NCBI GenBank assembly: GCA_951812535.1 | Contig: CATOSK010000004.1 | Location: 213,074 to 277,073 of the forward strand | Length of the DNA: 64,000 nucleotides | Direction: 5' to 3' | Source: an uncultured Dehalococcoidia bacterium | GTDB taxonomy: Bacteria > Chloroflexota > Dehalococcoidia > Lucifugimonadales > UBA3495 | Shown: piece by piece, positions 29,179-38,916 of the stretch | How positions within the stretch are numbered: the stretch's first letter is position 1 | How the letters are laid out: each line of letters starts with the position of its first letter | Notes under the pieces: model-generated | Told to the model about the DNA's origin: nothing | Databases searched by the model: none | What the model saw: the letters and a program-made list of their open reading frames with translations, nothing else | Made by a program: the position numbers and the translations under genes

Positions 29179-29589
29179 TTGGTTCAATCGGAAGTTTCCC
29201 AGCACTACCACTACGGAACCGGAAAGCGCAAGACAGCTATTGCGAGGGTACGGCTGTACCCTGATGACCCGGGACCGGTTATCATCAACGGGAAGCCGAT
29301 GGACGAATATTTCAACTGGGAGCCCTGGCAGGTGACGATCAACGAGCCTTTCCGGGTCACCGACACGGGGAACCGCTTCCGGGTGGTGGCCAAGGTTACC
29401 GGGGGAGGCGTAAATGCGCAGGCGCAAGCGATACGTCACGGCATCGCGAGAGCCCTGATAGTCTTTGATCCATCTTTGAAACCAACTCTCCGGCGTCACG
29501 GGTTGATCACGCGGGACTCCCGCATCAAGGAAAGCAAGAAGTACGGTCTGAAGCGGGCGAGGCGGGCTCCCCAGTATACGAAACGGTAG
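29179..29589 (+). CDS. rpsI: 30S ribosomal protein S9
   Basis: S9 contacts P-site tRNA through its basic C-terminal tail. The TTG at 29179 is the only available start ahead of YHYGTGKRKTAIARVRLYPG-like sequence, and a GGAGGG site lies upstream. The 136-residue product ends with the family tail RRAPQYTKR, the arginine of which reaches the P site. It is the last gene of the superoperon. Confidence 0.95.
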   Translation: MVQSEVSQHYHYGTGKRKTAIARVRLYPDDPGPVIINGKPMDEYFNWEPWQVTINEPFRVTDTGNRFRVVAKVTGGGVNAQAQAIRHGIARALIVFDPSLKPTLRRHGLITRDSRIKESKKYGLKRARRAPQYTKR

Positions 29590-29632
29590 TGGGACGGGCC
29601 GGCGCCGAGCCGGAGCAATCGCCGAGAGTTAT

Positions 29633-29659
29633 CGGGTGGGGTTGACCCCCACCCGTTTT
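29633..29659 (+). terminator. Intrinsic terminator of the ribosomal superoperon
   Basis: CGGGTGGGG, a 4-5 base loop and CCCCACCCG form a 9-bp GC-rich stem followed by TTTTC, about 45 bases after the rpsI stop. It marks the end of the operon that begins at rpsL. Confidence 0.8.
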
Positions 29660-29704
29660 CGTTGCTGGCTGTCGGAAAATCCAACCGAGGCGAAGGGACG
29701 GATA

Positions 29705-30625
29705 CTAGAGCCCGAAGTTGGCGCGCAAGCCGCCGAGGGTGAGCCAATAGAAGATTATATATATGCCGGCGATGATCATGAGGGCGGCGCCGATGGGTTG
29801 GACGTAGGGCAAGGCCTTACGCAATCCCTTGACAACGGCGCCCTTGAAGAACGCCATACCCAGGGTGAGGACCATGATCACGGTGCCCATGCCAAGGGCG
29901 TAGAGGAGGAATTGGCCGGCAGATTCCGCGAAGCTCACTCCAGCCGTGTTGACCCCGAGAACAGCCAGGAATATGGGAAGGGTGCATCCCAGAGAGGCGA
30001 TTCCGTAGCTGAGACCGAAAAGGAAGTATCCCTTGACCCCGACCTCGTTACCCTCGCCGATGTGAGACGCGGCCTGGGCGGCAAGGCCGGAATACAGTTT
30101 GCCGCCGGTGACTATCCAGGCGCCGGCGGATATGAGAAGAATACCCACGGCCAACCCGGTCCAGGGCAGGGCGTCGACCAGGACGGAGGCGCCGAGTCCA
30201 ATGGCGGTGCCAGTGATGCCAAAGAGGACGATAAAACCCGCGGTAACTGCAGCGCCGATCAGGATGGCCCGGGCCAAGAGCACGACAAAGTTGGGGTCGT
30301 TGTCCTCAGCAGAGTCGCCGCGCAGGTAGAGGCCGAGATAGGCCGGGAGCATCGCGAATCCGCAAGGGTTGACGGCCGAGGCCAGTCCGGCGGCAAAGGC
30401 GAAGAGGAAGGAGGCGTTGACCAGCCCGCCCAAGGCGGAACCGGACCTTCCAGACAGCAGCTCGACGAACCCGTTGACGGCGTCTATGTCATTTTCCCGG
30501 CCGATGACCAGGGTGGCGATCACCGCCAACGCTACACCGCCGACCGCGATGGCGGCGGGCCACAGCATCCGATACCAAAATCCTGGGTCACGGAGACTGG
30601 TGGAGAATGTCCTGTCCGCGGCCAT
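29705..30625 (-). CDS. CcdA/DsbD-type membrane protein
   Basis: This 306-residue integral membrane protein resembles CcdA, which moves reducing equivalents across the membrane for cytochrome c maturation or thiol-disulfide exchange. It has one N-terminal membrane helix (about 20-45) and six or more further segments. The two family cysteine motifs are present: NPCGFAMLPAYLGLY at the start of the first CcdA helix, and GCTLPIFLAVLG in the second repeat. The ATG at 30625 follows GGGAGG with 7-base spacing; a TTG 15 bases upstream is less likely. It could serve the c-type cytochromes encoded near 60 kb, but that is speculation. Confidence 0.88.
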   Translation of the reverse strand: MAADRTFSTSLRDPGFWYRMLWPAAIAVGGVALAVIATLVIGRENDIDAVNGFVELLSGRSGSALGGLVNASFLFAFAAGLASAVNPCGFAMLPAYLGLYLRGDSAEDNDPNFVVLLARAILIGAAVTAGFIVLFGITGTAIGLGASVLVDALPWTGLAVGILLISAGAWIVTGGKLYSGLAAQAASHIGEGNEVGVKGYFLFGLSYGIASLGCTLPIFLAVLGVNTAGVSFAESAGQFLLYALGMGTVIMVLTLGMAFFKGAVVKGLRKALPYVQPIGAALMIIAGIYIIFYWLTLGGLRANFGL

Positions 30626-30774
30626 GGTGTTCCCTCCCAAGTTCAGAAAGTTTCATTGGGAACTACGTTGAGGGTATCGCTACGGGTTTCAGGAACCTCG
30701 GTCCGCCCGAAGACCGCTGAGGGGGACGATGCGCGGGGCATCAATGAGGAGAGTCAAGAGCGAAGCGGTTGTGG

Positions 30775-32196
30775 TCAAACCCCGAGGTATTCCTGGGCGG
30801 CGTCTAATAGTTCGGTGACCAATTCGGGGGTCTCGGCCTCGCAGTAAATACGCAGCAATGGCTCCGTGCCAGAGAACCGGGACGCCAGCCAAGCATGGTC
30901 AAACCTGAGCCGTCGCCCGTCTATCTCGTCGGAACTCCGTATGGGAAGTCCAGCTAATTCGGTGAGGTCCCCCGCTGAGAGGCGCTGTTCTATGGTTTCC
31001 CGCTGGGCTGCGTCGAAAGTGACGTCGCGCCGGTGGTAGTGGTGGGCTCCAACCCGGTCGAAAAGCCCCCGCACCAGTTGGGAGGGGGTCTTTCCCGTTT
31101 TCGCTATGTATTCCAGGAGGAACAGGCCGCTAAGGATGCCATCCCTTTCAGGGATGTGACCCCGGAAGGCGAACCCTCCGCTCTCCTCACCCCCAATCAA
31201 GGCATCGACCTCGGAGAAGCGGGGACCGATGTACTTGAAGCCGACCTTCATCTCGTGGACACCCACACCATACTGCTCGCCCAGCTTGTTGAGCATCATG
31301 GAAGCGGTAACGCCCTTAACGAGGTCGCCGGTCAACTTCTTTTCCTCCAAGAGGTAGAGGGCCAACAAGGAAAATACTTCGAGGGTGCTGACAAACTCTC
31401 CGGTCTCGCCGATGAGGCCGACGCGGTCGGCATCGCCATCCAATGCAATCCCGACGGAAGCGCCCGTAGTGGGAACCCGTTGGGAAAGCTCGGCGAGGTT
31501 GTGGGCTATGGGTTCGGGCTGCTCCATTCCGGGGAAGGCGGGGTTGCGCCAGCCGTGGATTTCATCCAACGATGTGGTCCCGCCATCCAGGAGACGGTTG
31601 AAGTATCCCGCGCCGGCACCAAACATGGGATCGACGCAAATCTTTAGCCCGGCGTTCCGGATGGCGGAGAGGTCTACGAGGGAGGCCATCCGGTCCAGGT
31701 AAGCCGGCACGGGGTCAATATCGACGACGAGCCCGTTCTGGCGGGCCTGTGCAAGGCCCATCCCTTTGGGCGGTTGCGCGGCGGCGATATGCTCTTCAAG
31801 AACGTCTGTGATTTCCTGGGTAGCGCTGCCCGCGTACTCCGGCTTGAACTTGAAGCCATTCCAGATGCCGGGGTTATGGCTGGCGGTAATGATGGCGGCT
31901 CCCGCCGCCTCCTGCTCCAGAACCTGGAAGCTGATGACCGGGGTAGGCGCGGCGGTGTTGGCCAGGAAAACCTTGACCCCGTTCGCCGCGCAGACGGAAG
32001 CGACGGTCTCGGCGAACTCGCGGGATAGGAAGCGAGTATCGTGGCCGACAACCAAGCCTTTTTCGGCGTCAGATCGGCCCCGGAGATAGTCGACCAATCC
32101 CTGGGTACAACGAGCTACGTTTTCGAAGGTGAAGTCCTCGGCGATGATGGCGCGCCAGCCGTCGGTGCCGAACTTGATGACGTTCGGGTTGGTCAT
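30775..32196 (-). CDS. Phosphoglucomutase/phosphomannomutase family protein
   Basis: Alpha-D-phosphohexomutases move a phosphate between C1 and C6 of hexose phosphates. The 473-residue product has FGTDGWRA, the active-site serine in TASHNPGIWNG, the metal site DGDADR, the sugar-binding GGEESGG and the phosphate-binding SGTEPLLRIY, in the normal order. The ATG at 32196 follows GGAGGAG. It lies 129 bases downstream of metK and may be read through from that operon. The substrate (glucose, mannose or glucosamine phosphate) cannot be decided. Confidence 0.94.
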   Translation of the reverse strand: MTNPNVIKFGTDGWRAIIAEDFTFENVARCTQGLVDYLRGRSDAEKGLVVGHDTRFLSREFAETVASVCAANGVKVFLANTAAPTPVISFQVLEQEAAGAAIITASHNPGIWNGFKFKPEYAGSATQEITDVLEEHIAAAQPPKGMGLAQARQNGLVVDIDPVPAYLDRMASLVDLSAIRNAGLKICVDPMFGAGAGYFNRLLDGGTTSLDEIHGWRNPAFPGMEQPEPIAHNLAELSQRVPTTGASVGIALDGDADRVGLIGETGEFVSTLEVFSLLALYLLEEKKLTGDLVKGVTASMMLNKLGEQYGVGVHEMKVGFKYIGPRFSEVDALIGGEESGGFAFRGHIPERDGILSGLFLLEYIAKTGKTPSQLVRGLFDRVGAHHYHRRDVTFDAAQRETIEQRLSAGDLTELAGLPIRSSDEIDGRRLRFDHAWLASRFSGTEPLLRIYCEAETPELVTELLDAAQEYLGV

Positions 32197-32325
32197 CGCT
32201 CCTCCAAAGAAGATGTCCCCCACCCATCCTAAAACCCGACGCGGGCAGTAGACCAGAGGCAGGGGACACCGATAATCCCTTTCTGGGACCGGGAGCCGGG
32301 CTACCCGGACTCCTGCGGGAACGGG

Positions 32326-33549
32326 CTACAGGCCAGCCTCCTTGCGGAGGATTTCGGCCTTGTCGGTGCGCTCCCAAGGCAGGTCCAGGTCGGTGCGTCC
32401 GAAGTGACCGTAGGCCGCGGTCCTGCGGTAGATGGGGCGACGGAGGTCAAGGTCTTCGATTATGGCGCCCGGGCGAAGGTCGAAATGTTCCTTGACGAGG
32501 CCGTCGAACTGGTCGGTGGGGATGTGGTTGGTGTCGAAGGTCTCGACGGAAACGGAAATGGGCTCGGCGACACCGATGGCGTAGGAGACAATGACCTCGG
32601 CACGGTCGGCCAATCCGGCAGCGACCAGGTTCTTGGCGACGTAACGGGCGGCGTAGGCCCCGGAACGGTCGACCTTGGTGGGGTCTTTTCCAGAGAAGGC
32701 CCCGCCGCCGTGACGGGCGATCCCGCCGTAAGTGTCGACGAGGATTTTGCGGCCGGTCAGGCCAGTGTCTCCCAAGGGGCCCCCGACGACGAACCATCCA
32801 CTCGGGTTCACGTAGTACTTGGTATCTTCGTCAAGCATATCAGCCGGAACGACCGGGGTTATCACGTTATCCATGATGTCGCCGCGGAGCTGCTCGGTGA
32901 AGGCCGCGCGGTCGGCGGCGTCCTCGTGTTGGGTGCTGATGACGACGGCGTCAACCCGGTGGGGCTTGCCGTAGCGGTACTCGACTGTGACCTGGGACTT
33001 TCCATCCGGTCCAAGATAGGGGAGGGTACCGTTCTTGCGGACCTTGGCGAGGCGCTCGACCAAGCGGTGGGAAAGGTCTACAGTCAGCGGCATGAGGCCC
33101 TCGGTCTCGTTGCAGGCAAAACCTACCATCATGCCCTGGTCGCCGGCTCCGGTCGCTCTGCGGGCGTCGTCAGCATCGGCGGTGTTCCGGGCTTCAAGGG
33201 CGGTGCTGACGCCGGCGTTGATGTCCGGGGACTGCTGGCTGGCGTTCCGGATGATGCCGCAGGAATGGCCATCGATCCCGTACTTGATGTCGGTGTAGCC
33301 AATTTCCAGCAGGGTCTGGCGGGCGATAGCGTCGAAATCCAACTCCGCCTTGGTGGTGATCTCTCCGGTGACCATGACCAGATTCTTGCCGGCGACGGTC
33401 TCGCAGGCGACCCGGCTCATGGGATCCACGGTGAAGGCGGCGTCCAGGACGGCGTCGGAAATTTGATCACAAACTTTGTCGGGGTGCCCTTCGGTGACGG
33501 ACTCGGAAGTAAGCAGGTACTTGGGGGACTCAGTAAAAAGCAAAGGCAT
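32326..33549 (-). CDS. metK: S-adenosylmethionine synthetase
   Basis: MetK makes SAM from ATP and methionine. The 407-residue product starts with [23 protein letters not shown], has the [16 protein letters not shown] flexible-loop signature and the phosphate-binding [16 protein letters not shown] loop. The ATG at 33549 follows GGAGAAATAAC. It lies 24 bases downstream of ahcY, so it is probably the SAM-producing end of the riboswitch-controlled operon. Confidence 0.98.
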   Translation of the reverse strand: MPLLFTESPKYLLTSESVTEGHPDKVCDQISDAVLDAAFTVDPMSRVACETVAGKNLVMVTGEITTKAELDFDAIARQTLLEIGYTDIKYGIDGHSCGIIRNASQQSPDINAGVSTALEARNTADADDARRATGAGDQGMMVGFACNETEGLMPLTVDLSHRLVERLAKVRKNGTLPYLGPDGKSQVTVEYRYGKPHRVDAVVISTQHEDAADRAAFTEQLRGDIMDNVITPVVPADMLDEDTKYYVNPSGWFVVGGPLGDTGLTGRKILVDTYGGIARHGGGAFSGKDPTKVDRSGAYAARYVAKNLVAAGLADRAEVIVSYAIGVAEPISVSVETFDTNHIPTDQFDGLVKEHFDLRPGAIIEDLDLRRPIYRRTAAYGHFGRTDLDLPWERTDKAEILRKEAGL

Positions 33550-33573
33550 GTTATTTCTCCTGCCGGAACGGGC

Positions 33574-34869
<1,296 letters not shown>

Positions 34870-34896
34870 TTAACAGGGTCAGCAGGGTGAATTGAG

Positions 34897-35256
34897 CTAC
34901 GGATCGGTGCCGTAGGAGGTCGGATGGTTGCCCGCAATCCAGTGGGGCGTGCCATCGTCGATATTGAACAAGGTTTCAGGGTCGAATCCCATGGAGGCAG
35001 CGACTTCGCAGCCCAGTCCGCTGCGGACGCCGGCTGCGCAAATGAACAGAAGCCGCTTGTCCTGGGGGACTTCGTCGATGCGGTCCACCAAGTCGTCGAT
35101 GGGAATGTGAACAGCGCCGGTAACGTGGCCAGTGACCCATTCGTCATCGCGGCGAACATCCACGACGGCGGTCCCGTCGGGATCGCTGTCGAGAATTTGC
35201 CGGGCCTCGTTGGAATCTACCCGGTAGTAAGGCTCACCAGGTTGCTGCCTGGGCAT
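34897..35256 (-). CDS. Single-domain rhodanese-like protein
   Basis: Rhodanese domains transfer sulfane sulfur through an active-site Cys. The 119-residue product has the N-terminal VVDVRRDDEWVTGHVTGAVHIP signature and the active-site loop CAAGVRSG, with the catalytic Cys in place. Its location among SAM-cycle genes under a SAM riboswitch hints at a role in sulfur handling linked to homocysteine or methylthioadenosine recycling, but no substrate can be named. Confidence 0.93.
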   Translation of the reverse strand: MPRQQPGEPYYRVDSNEARQILDSDPDGTAVVDVRRDDEWVTGHVTGAVHIPIDDLVDRIDEVPQDKRLLFICAAGVRSGLGCEVAASMGFDPETLFNIDDGTPHWIAGNHPTSYGTDP

Positions 35257-35274
35257 GTGTAACCTCCCGAATGT

Positions 35275-36147
35275 TTATGGATCCAGGTAACGCCCGATAA
35301 TGGGCGCGAGCCTGTGCCTGGTTGCTTCGGAGATACCCTGAGGGTGGGTGATGATGGTGTCCTTAAGTGCATTGGAGCAGGGACAGGCCCGTTCAGAGCC
35401 GAACCGCCCCACAACCTTTCGGATCATCTCCTTGGAGTTGGCGGTGTTCTTCATCAAATTCTGGACGACCATCTCGACGGTCACGTCGTCCTCGTGCTCG
35501 TACCAGCAGTCATAGTCGGTTATCCAGGCCATGGTGGAGTAGCAGATTTCGGCTTCCCGCGCGAGTTTGGCCTCGGGCAAGGCGGTCATGCCGATAATGT
35601 CGGCTCCCCAGGAACGGTACATTTTGGACTCGGCGCGGGTGGAAAAGGCCGGGCCTTCCATGACGACCATGGTGCCGCCGAAATGGATGTTAAGGTCCAT
35701 TTCCCCGGCGGCCTGCTGGATGACCCGGGAAGAATCGGCACAGAAAGGCTCGGCGAACCCGACATGGGCAACAACGCCCTCATCGAAGAAAGTGTTGGCC
35801 CTCTGGCGTGTGCGGTCGATCAGCTGGTCCGGGATGACCAGGTCGAGAGGGGCGTAGCGCTCCTGAAGGCTGCCGACGGCGCTGACGGAGATGATGCGCT
35901 CGACGCCGAGCATTTTAAGAGCGTAGATGTTGGCGCGGGCGGGTATTCCGGTGGGGTTGACCCGGTGCCCCCGGCCGTGGCGGGGGAGGAAGGCGACGGA
36001 CTGCCCTTCCAACTCTCCCAGGACGATGGCGTCACTCGGATCCCCGAAAGGCGTGTCAACCTCGAGCGTGGTGGCAGCTTCAAGGCCCTCGATTTCGTAG
36101 AGGCCGCTGCCGCCGATGATTGCTATGCTTGCTTCTCTTCTCCGCAT
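35275..36147 (-). CDS. mtnP: S-methyl-5'-thioadenosine phosphorylase
   Basis: MtnP phosphorolyses methylthioadenosine to adenine and methylthioribose-1-phosphate, the substrate of MtnA. The 290-residue product shows IIGGSGLY at the N terminus, the phosphate-binding FLPRHGRGHRVNPTGIPARAN segment, SAVGSL and MEGPAFSTRAES. The region before the start carries a 14-bp duplication (ACAGGTTCATGCGG) that repeats the start codon out of frame. The gene lies between the arylsulfotransferase-like gene and the rhodanese in the riboswitch operon. Confidence 0.95.
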   Translation of the reverse strand: MRRREASIAIIGGSGLYEIEGLEAATTLEVDTPFGDPSDAIVLGELEGQSVAFLPRHGRGHRVNPTGIPARANIYALKMLGVERIISVSAVGSLQERYAPLDLVIPDQLIDRTRQRANTFFDEGVVAHVGFAEPFCADSSRVIQQAAGEMDLNIHFGGTMVVMEGPAFSTRAESKMYRSWGADIIGMTALPEAKLAREAEICYSTMAWITDYDCWYEHEDDVTVEMVVQNLMKNTANSKEMIRKVVGRFGSERACPCSNALKDTIITHPQGISEATRHRLAPIIGRYLDP

Positions 36148-36205
36148 GAACCTGTCCGCATGAACCTGTCTTCCAGGTGGATACTGCAGTTGAGGTGAGG
36201 GCAGT

Positions 36206-37273
36206 CTACTGGCGAAATGCCGGAATATCCTCAGCCCGGTAGAAGGTGGAACGGAAGACCCGGTTGGTCACCACGCCCTCCACATCTGGATAGAAGTAGG
36301 GGTTGATATATTCCCAGACCACCGCTCCTTCAGGGGTTACCTGGAAGATTCGGCCGAACATCCCCTCGGTCACCAGGGTGTTGCCGTTGGGCAGGCGCCG
36401 GGCTCCGGAAATGTAAGGGCTGAAGAAGTTGTATGGGGGACTATCCTGGTACTGCCAAACGATTTCATTGGTCCTGGGGTCCACTTCGATGATCCGGGAG
36501 GCAGGCAGGGCGACCTCCTTGCGATGGGAGCCGTTATCAAAGATGAGAACGTTTCCGTTGTCCAGGAGGCTGGGATCGTGCTGTTGGGCCAGAACATCGT
36601 AGCCGAGTTTCCACACTATCTTTCCGGTGGGCTTGTCGATGATGCCGACGGTGGAGATATGGCGGAAGCTGAACATGACCCGATCTCCGGGCAGGGGGAC
36701 AACGGTGTTGGCGTGGCTCCACTCATCGCGAAGGTCATTGAAGGTGATGACGTCCTCCGAAAAGTCGAGGTGTTCCGCAGCGCGCCACTCCCAGACACGG
36801 TTTCCGGCGGCATCCACTTCAACAATAACGTCGGACCACATACCATAGTGGCGCTCGGATCCAGGGACGCCCCCCTGGATTCTGGAGGTGACCTCATCTG
36901 AGAGGAGTTCGACAGTGAGGTATATGGCGCCCCCGGTCTCTGTGCGGCGGGCGTCATGGTGGTGGTCTTTGTCGTGGTGCTCCCAAAGCACGTTGCCGTC
37001 CCAGTCGGCTTCGAGCATGACGCCGCCCTTGAACCGTTTCCAGGATGAAAAACGTTCCCAGGTATCGTCGCGTACCTTGCCTCCATAGAAAAGGTTGCCG
37101 TTGGGAAGCAGGTACCCGTAGAGGCCCGGGGGGTAAGGGAGTTTCCAGGTGTGGGCTTCGTCACCGTTCTGGCCCACGAGATACAACTCGCCGTCGCCAC
37201 TCATGGGAGCGTACAGGACGTATCCGGGACAGGCTTTGTCGGGGTCCCACGCCGTCAGGCCGGTGAGGGACAT
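36206..37273 (-). CDS. Arylsulfotransferase (ASST)-like beta-propeller protein
   Basis: The protein resembles the bacterial arylsulfate sulfotransferase/Arylsulfotran_2 group: repeated blades with endings such as GNVLWEHHDKD, GNRVWEWRAAEH, GKIVWKLGYDV and GAVVWEYINPY, and the WSHANTVVPLPGD and QQHDPSLLDNGNVLIFDNG segments with family His residues. No secretion signal is visible, unlike periplasmic ASST. The ATG at 37273 (355 residues, MSLTGLTAWDPDKA) fits the family start; a TTG at 37342 would add 23 residues but has no ribosome site. It sits between mtnA and mtnP. True sulfotransferase activity is not shown. Confidence 0.8.
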   Translation of the reverse strand: MSLTGLTAWDPDKACPGYVLYAPMSGDGELYLVGQNGDEAHTWKLPYPPGLYGYLLPNGNLFYGGKVRDDTWERFSSWKRFKGGVMLEADWDGNVLWEHHDKDHHHDARRTETGGAIYLTVELLSDEVTSRIQGGVPGSERHYGMWSDVIVEVDAAGNRVWEWRAAEHLDFSEDVITFNDLRDEWSHANTVVPLPGDRVMFSFRHISTVGIIDKPTGKIVWKLGYDVLAQQHDPSLLDNGNVLIFDNGSHRKEVALPASRIIEVDPRTNEIVWQYQDSPPYNFFSPYISGARRLPNGNTLVTEGMFGRIFQVTPEGAVVWEYINPYFYPDVEGVVTNRVFRSTFYRAEDIPAFRQ

Positions 37274-37361
37274 TCTCCGTCTGGTCTGTTGGTCAATGGC
37301 AGTGATGGCTTGCTTCTCCTGGTGGTCGGGATAGCAGGGCAATACGTGGGCCCAGTACGGG

Positions 37362-38396
37362 TTAACCGGCGGCCAGTTTCAGGCTCTCCAGGTAGGGCGG
37401 GCGGCAAACCCCGTTTTCTGTCACGACAGCTTCGATGTACCGGTGGGGGGTTACGTCGAAGGCAGGGTTGAGGGCTTCAACTCCATCGGGAGCGGTGGGC
37501 TCGCCCTGGAAGTGAGTGACTTCATCCGGGGAGCGTTGCTCGATTTCGATTCCGGCGCCATCGGGCAGGCTTAGATCAATGGTGCTTACCGGGGCAGCTA
37601 TATAGAAGGGGATGCCGTTTTCCCGGGCCAGCACGGCCAGGGAATAGGTGCCGATCTTGTTGGCGGTGTCCCCGTTGGCGGCGATGCGGTCGGCGCCGGT
37701 AATTACGCATCCGATGCGTCCCTGCTGCATCAACATTCCAGCGGCGGAATCGACGATGAGCTGGGAGGGGATGCCCAGGCGGTGGAACTCCCAGGCAGTG
37801 AGCCGTGCGCCCTGAAGGAAGGGACGGGTCTCGGTGTTGAACACATCGAACCGCTTGCCAGATTCCCAAGCGGCCCGAATAACGCCGACGGCGGTGCCAT
37901 AGGCGGCGGTCGCCAAGGCTCCCGCATTGCAATGGGTCAGGACGGAACCGCCTTCGGGGATCAGACCCTGGCCGGCATTCCCCATGCGGCGGTTGACCGT
38001 CTCGTCTTCCTCCTGAATTCGGGAGGCTTCGGCCAACAAGGCCTGGGGAAGGCGCGTCGGGTCGGGTTCAGCTTCCGCAACAGCCAACATGCGCCGCACC
38101 GCCCATTGGAGGTTGACGGCAGTGGGGCGAGCCGATTCTATCTCTGCGGCAACCCCCCGCAACTGCGTCATGAAGTCCGCGCGGGAATCAACACGGATGT
38201 CACGGGCAGCCATCGCCACGCCGTAAGCCGCGGTGATGCCAATAGCCGGGGCGCCCCGAACCTGCATGTCCCGGATGGCCGAGATTGCGCCGTGATAGCC
38301 GGTGACTTCTATTACGGTTTCGCTCTTTGGGAGTTGGGTCTGGTCGAGCAGCTTAAGGCTGCCGTTCTCCCAGAGGATCGGTCGGATTTCGGTCAA
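37362..38396 (-). CDS. mtnA: S-methyl-5-thioribose-1-phosphate isomerase
   Basis: MtnA turns the MtnP product into methylthioribulose-1-phosphate in methionine salvage. The 344-residue product has VRGAPAIGITAAYG, RPTAVNLQWA, the catalytic Cys in THCNAGALATAAYG, and the catalytic Asp in ITGADRIAANGDTANKIGTY. The start is a TTG at 38396 with a GGAG about 12 bases upstream. It is the first gene after the SAM-I riboswitch. Confidence 0.96.
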   Translation of the reverse strand: MTEIRPILWENGSLKLLDQTQLPKSETVIEVTGYHGAISAIRDMQVRGAPAIGITAAYGVAMAARDIRVDSRADFMTQLRGVAAEIESARPTAVNLQWAVRRMLAVAEAEPDPTRLPQALLAEASRIQEEDETVNRRMGNAGQGLIPEGGSVLTHCNAGALATAAYGTAVGVIRAAWESGKRFDVFNTETRPFLQGARLTAWEFHRLGIPSQLIVDSAAGMLMQQGRIGCVITGADRIAANGDTANKIGTYSLAVLARENGIPFYIAAPVSTIDLSLPDGAGIEIEQRSPDEVTHFQGEPTAPDGVEALNPAFDVTPHRYIEAVVTENGVCRPPYLESLKLAAG

Positions 38397-38437
38397 TGTG
38401 GATTACTCCAAGAGGGGTCACAAAGACTAACTGGAAA

Positions 38438-38455
38438 GGGATGTTTTCGCATCCC
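38438..38455 (-). promoter_or_regulatory. Second leader hairpin before mtnA
   Basis: GGGATG, a 6-base loop and CATCCC form a small hairpin between the riboswitch terminator and the mtnA start. It may be a stability element; no function can be assigned. Confidence 0.35.
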
Positions 38456-38457
38456 AC

Positions 38458-38485
38458 AAAAAAAGCTTCTCCAAGGAGAGAAGCT
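38458..38485 (-). terminator. Riboswitch expression-platform terminator
   Basis: On the minus strand AGCTTCTC, a 6-base loop and GAGAAGCT are followed by seven T residues. This intrinsic terminator begins 17 bases after the SAM-I aptamer, the usual arrangement in which SAM binding allows termination. Confidence 0.9.
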
Positions 38486-38501
38486 CAACTGATTCTCAAG
38501 C

Positions 38502-38628
38502 TCCCTCATCTTTCGCTCCTGCTAGAGAAGCGTCGGATTTGGCACCGTGTCCTGCCGCCGCCTAGCCGACAGACAGGCCGGTTGCCTGGCTTCATCGGGC
38601 CGTTCCCTCCGCCGTTCTGGATAAGGGA
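38502..38628 (-). promoter_or_regulatory. SAM-I (S-box) riboswitch aptamer
   Basis: Read on the minus strand, the leader begins CTTATCCAGAACGGCGGAGG, then GGCCCGATGAAGCCAGGCAACC, GGTGCCAAATCC, and closes with GATGAGGGA. These are the conserved S-box elements: the P1 stem (9 bp, UCCCUUAUC with GAUGAGGGA), the kink-turn GAUGA and the J3/4 and P4 sequences. SAM binding should favour the downstream terminator and lower expression of mtnA and the genes behind it. Confidence 0.95.
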
Positions 38629-38662
38629 TCCAGAAGATTATTCGTTTGTAAATGCTTCAACA

Positions 38663-38691
38663 ATACTACTAAGGGGGGATTTTCGTGTCAA
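38663..38691 (-). promoter_or_regulatory. Promoter of the SAM-cycle operon
   Basis: On the minus strand a perfect TTGACA (38691-38686) is followed after 17 bases by TAGTAT (38668-38663), with the riboswitch aptamer starting about 35 bases downstream. The rest of the 38692-38916 gap holds nothing recognisable. Confidence 0.7.
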
Positions 38692-38916
38692 GGAACGGAG
38701 GGTTTTGGAGAGGCCAGGGGAGAAGCAGCGACGCTGCGTTGAACCAAGCCAACCGGGGGCACGTAGCCGATCACAGGGAGCGGAAAAACCAACCCGGCAC
38801 TGTCCCGGCGAAGTTTGACAGTGTTTTGAGCCGAAACCATAATGGCGCAACGACCCGGTGAGGTCCGCTTCATTGACAAGCAGCGCGAATACGGAGTGAG
38901 CGGAGAGTTGCGGCCG

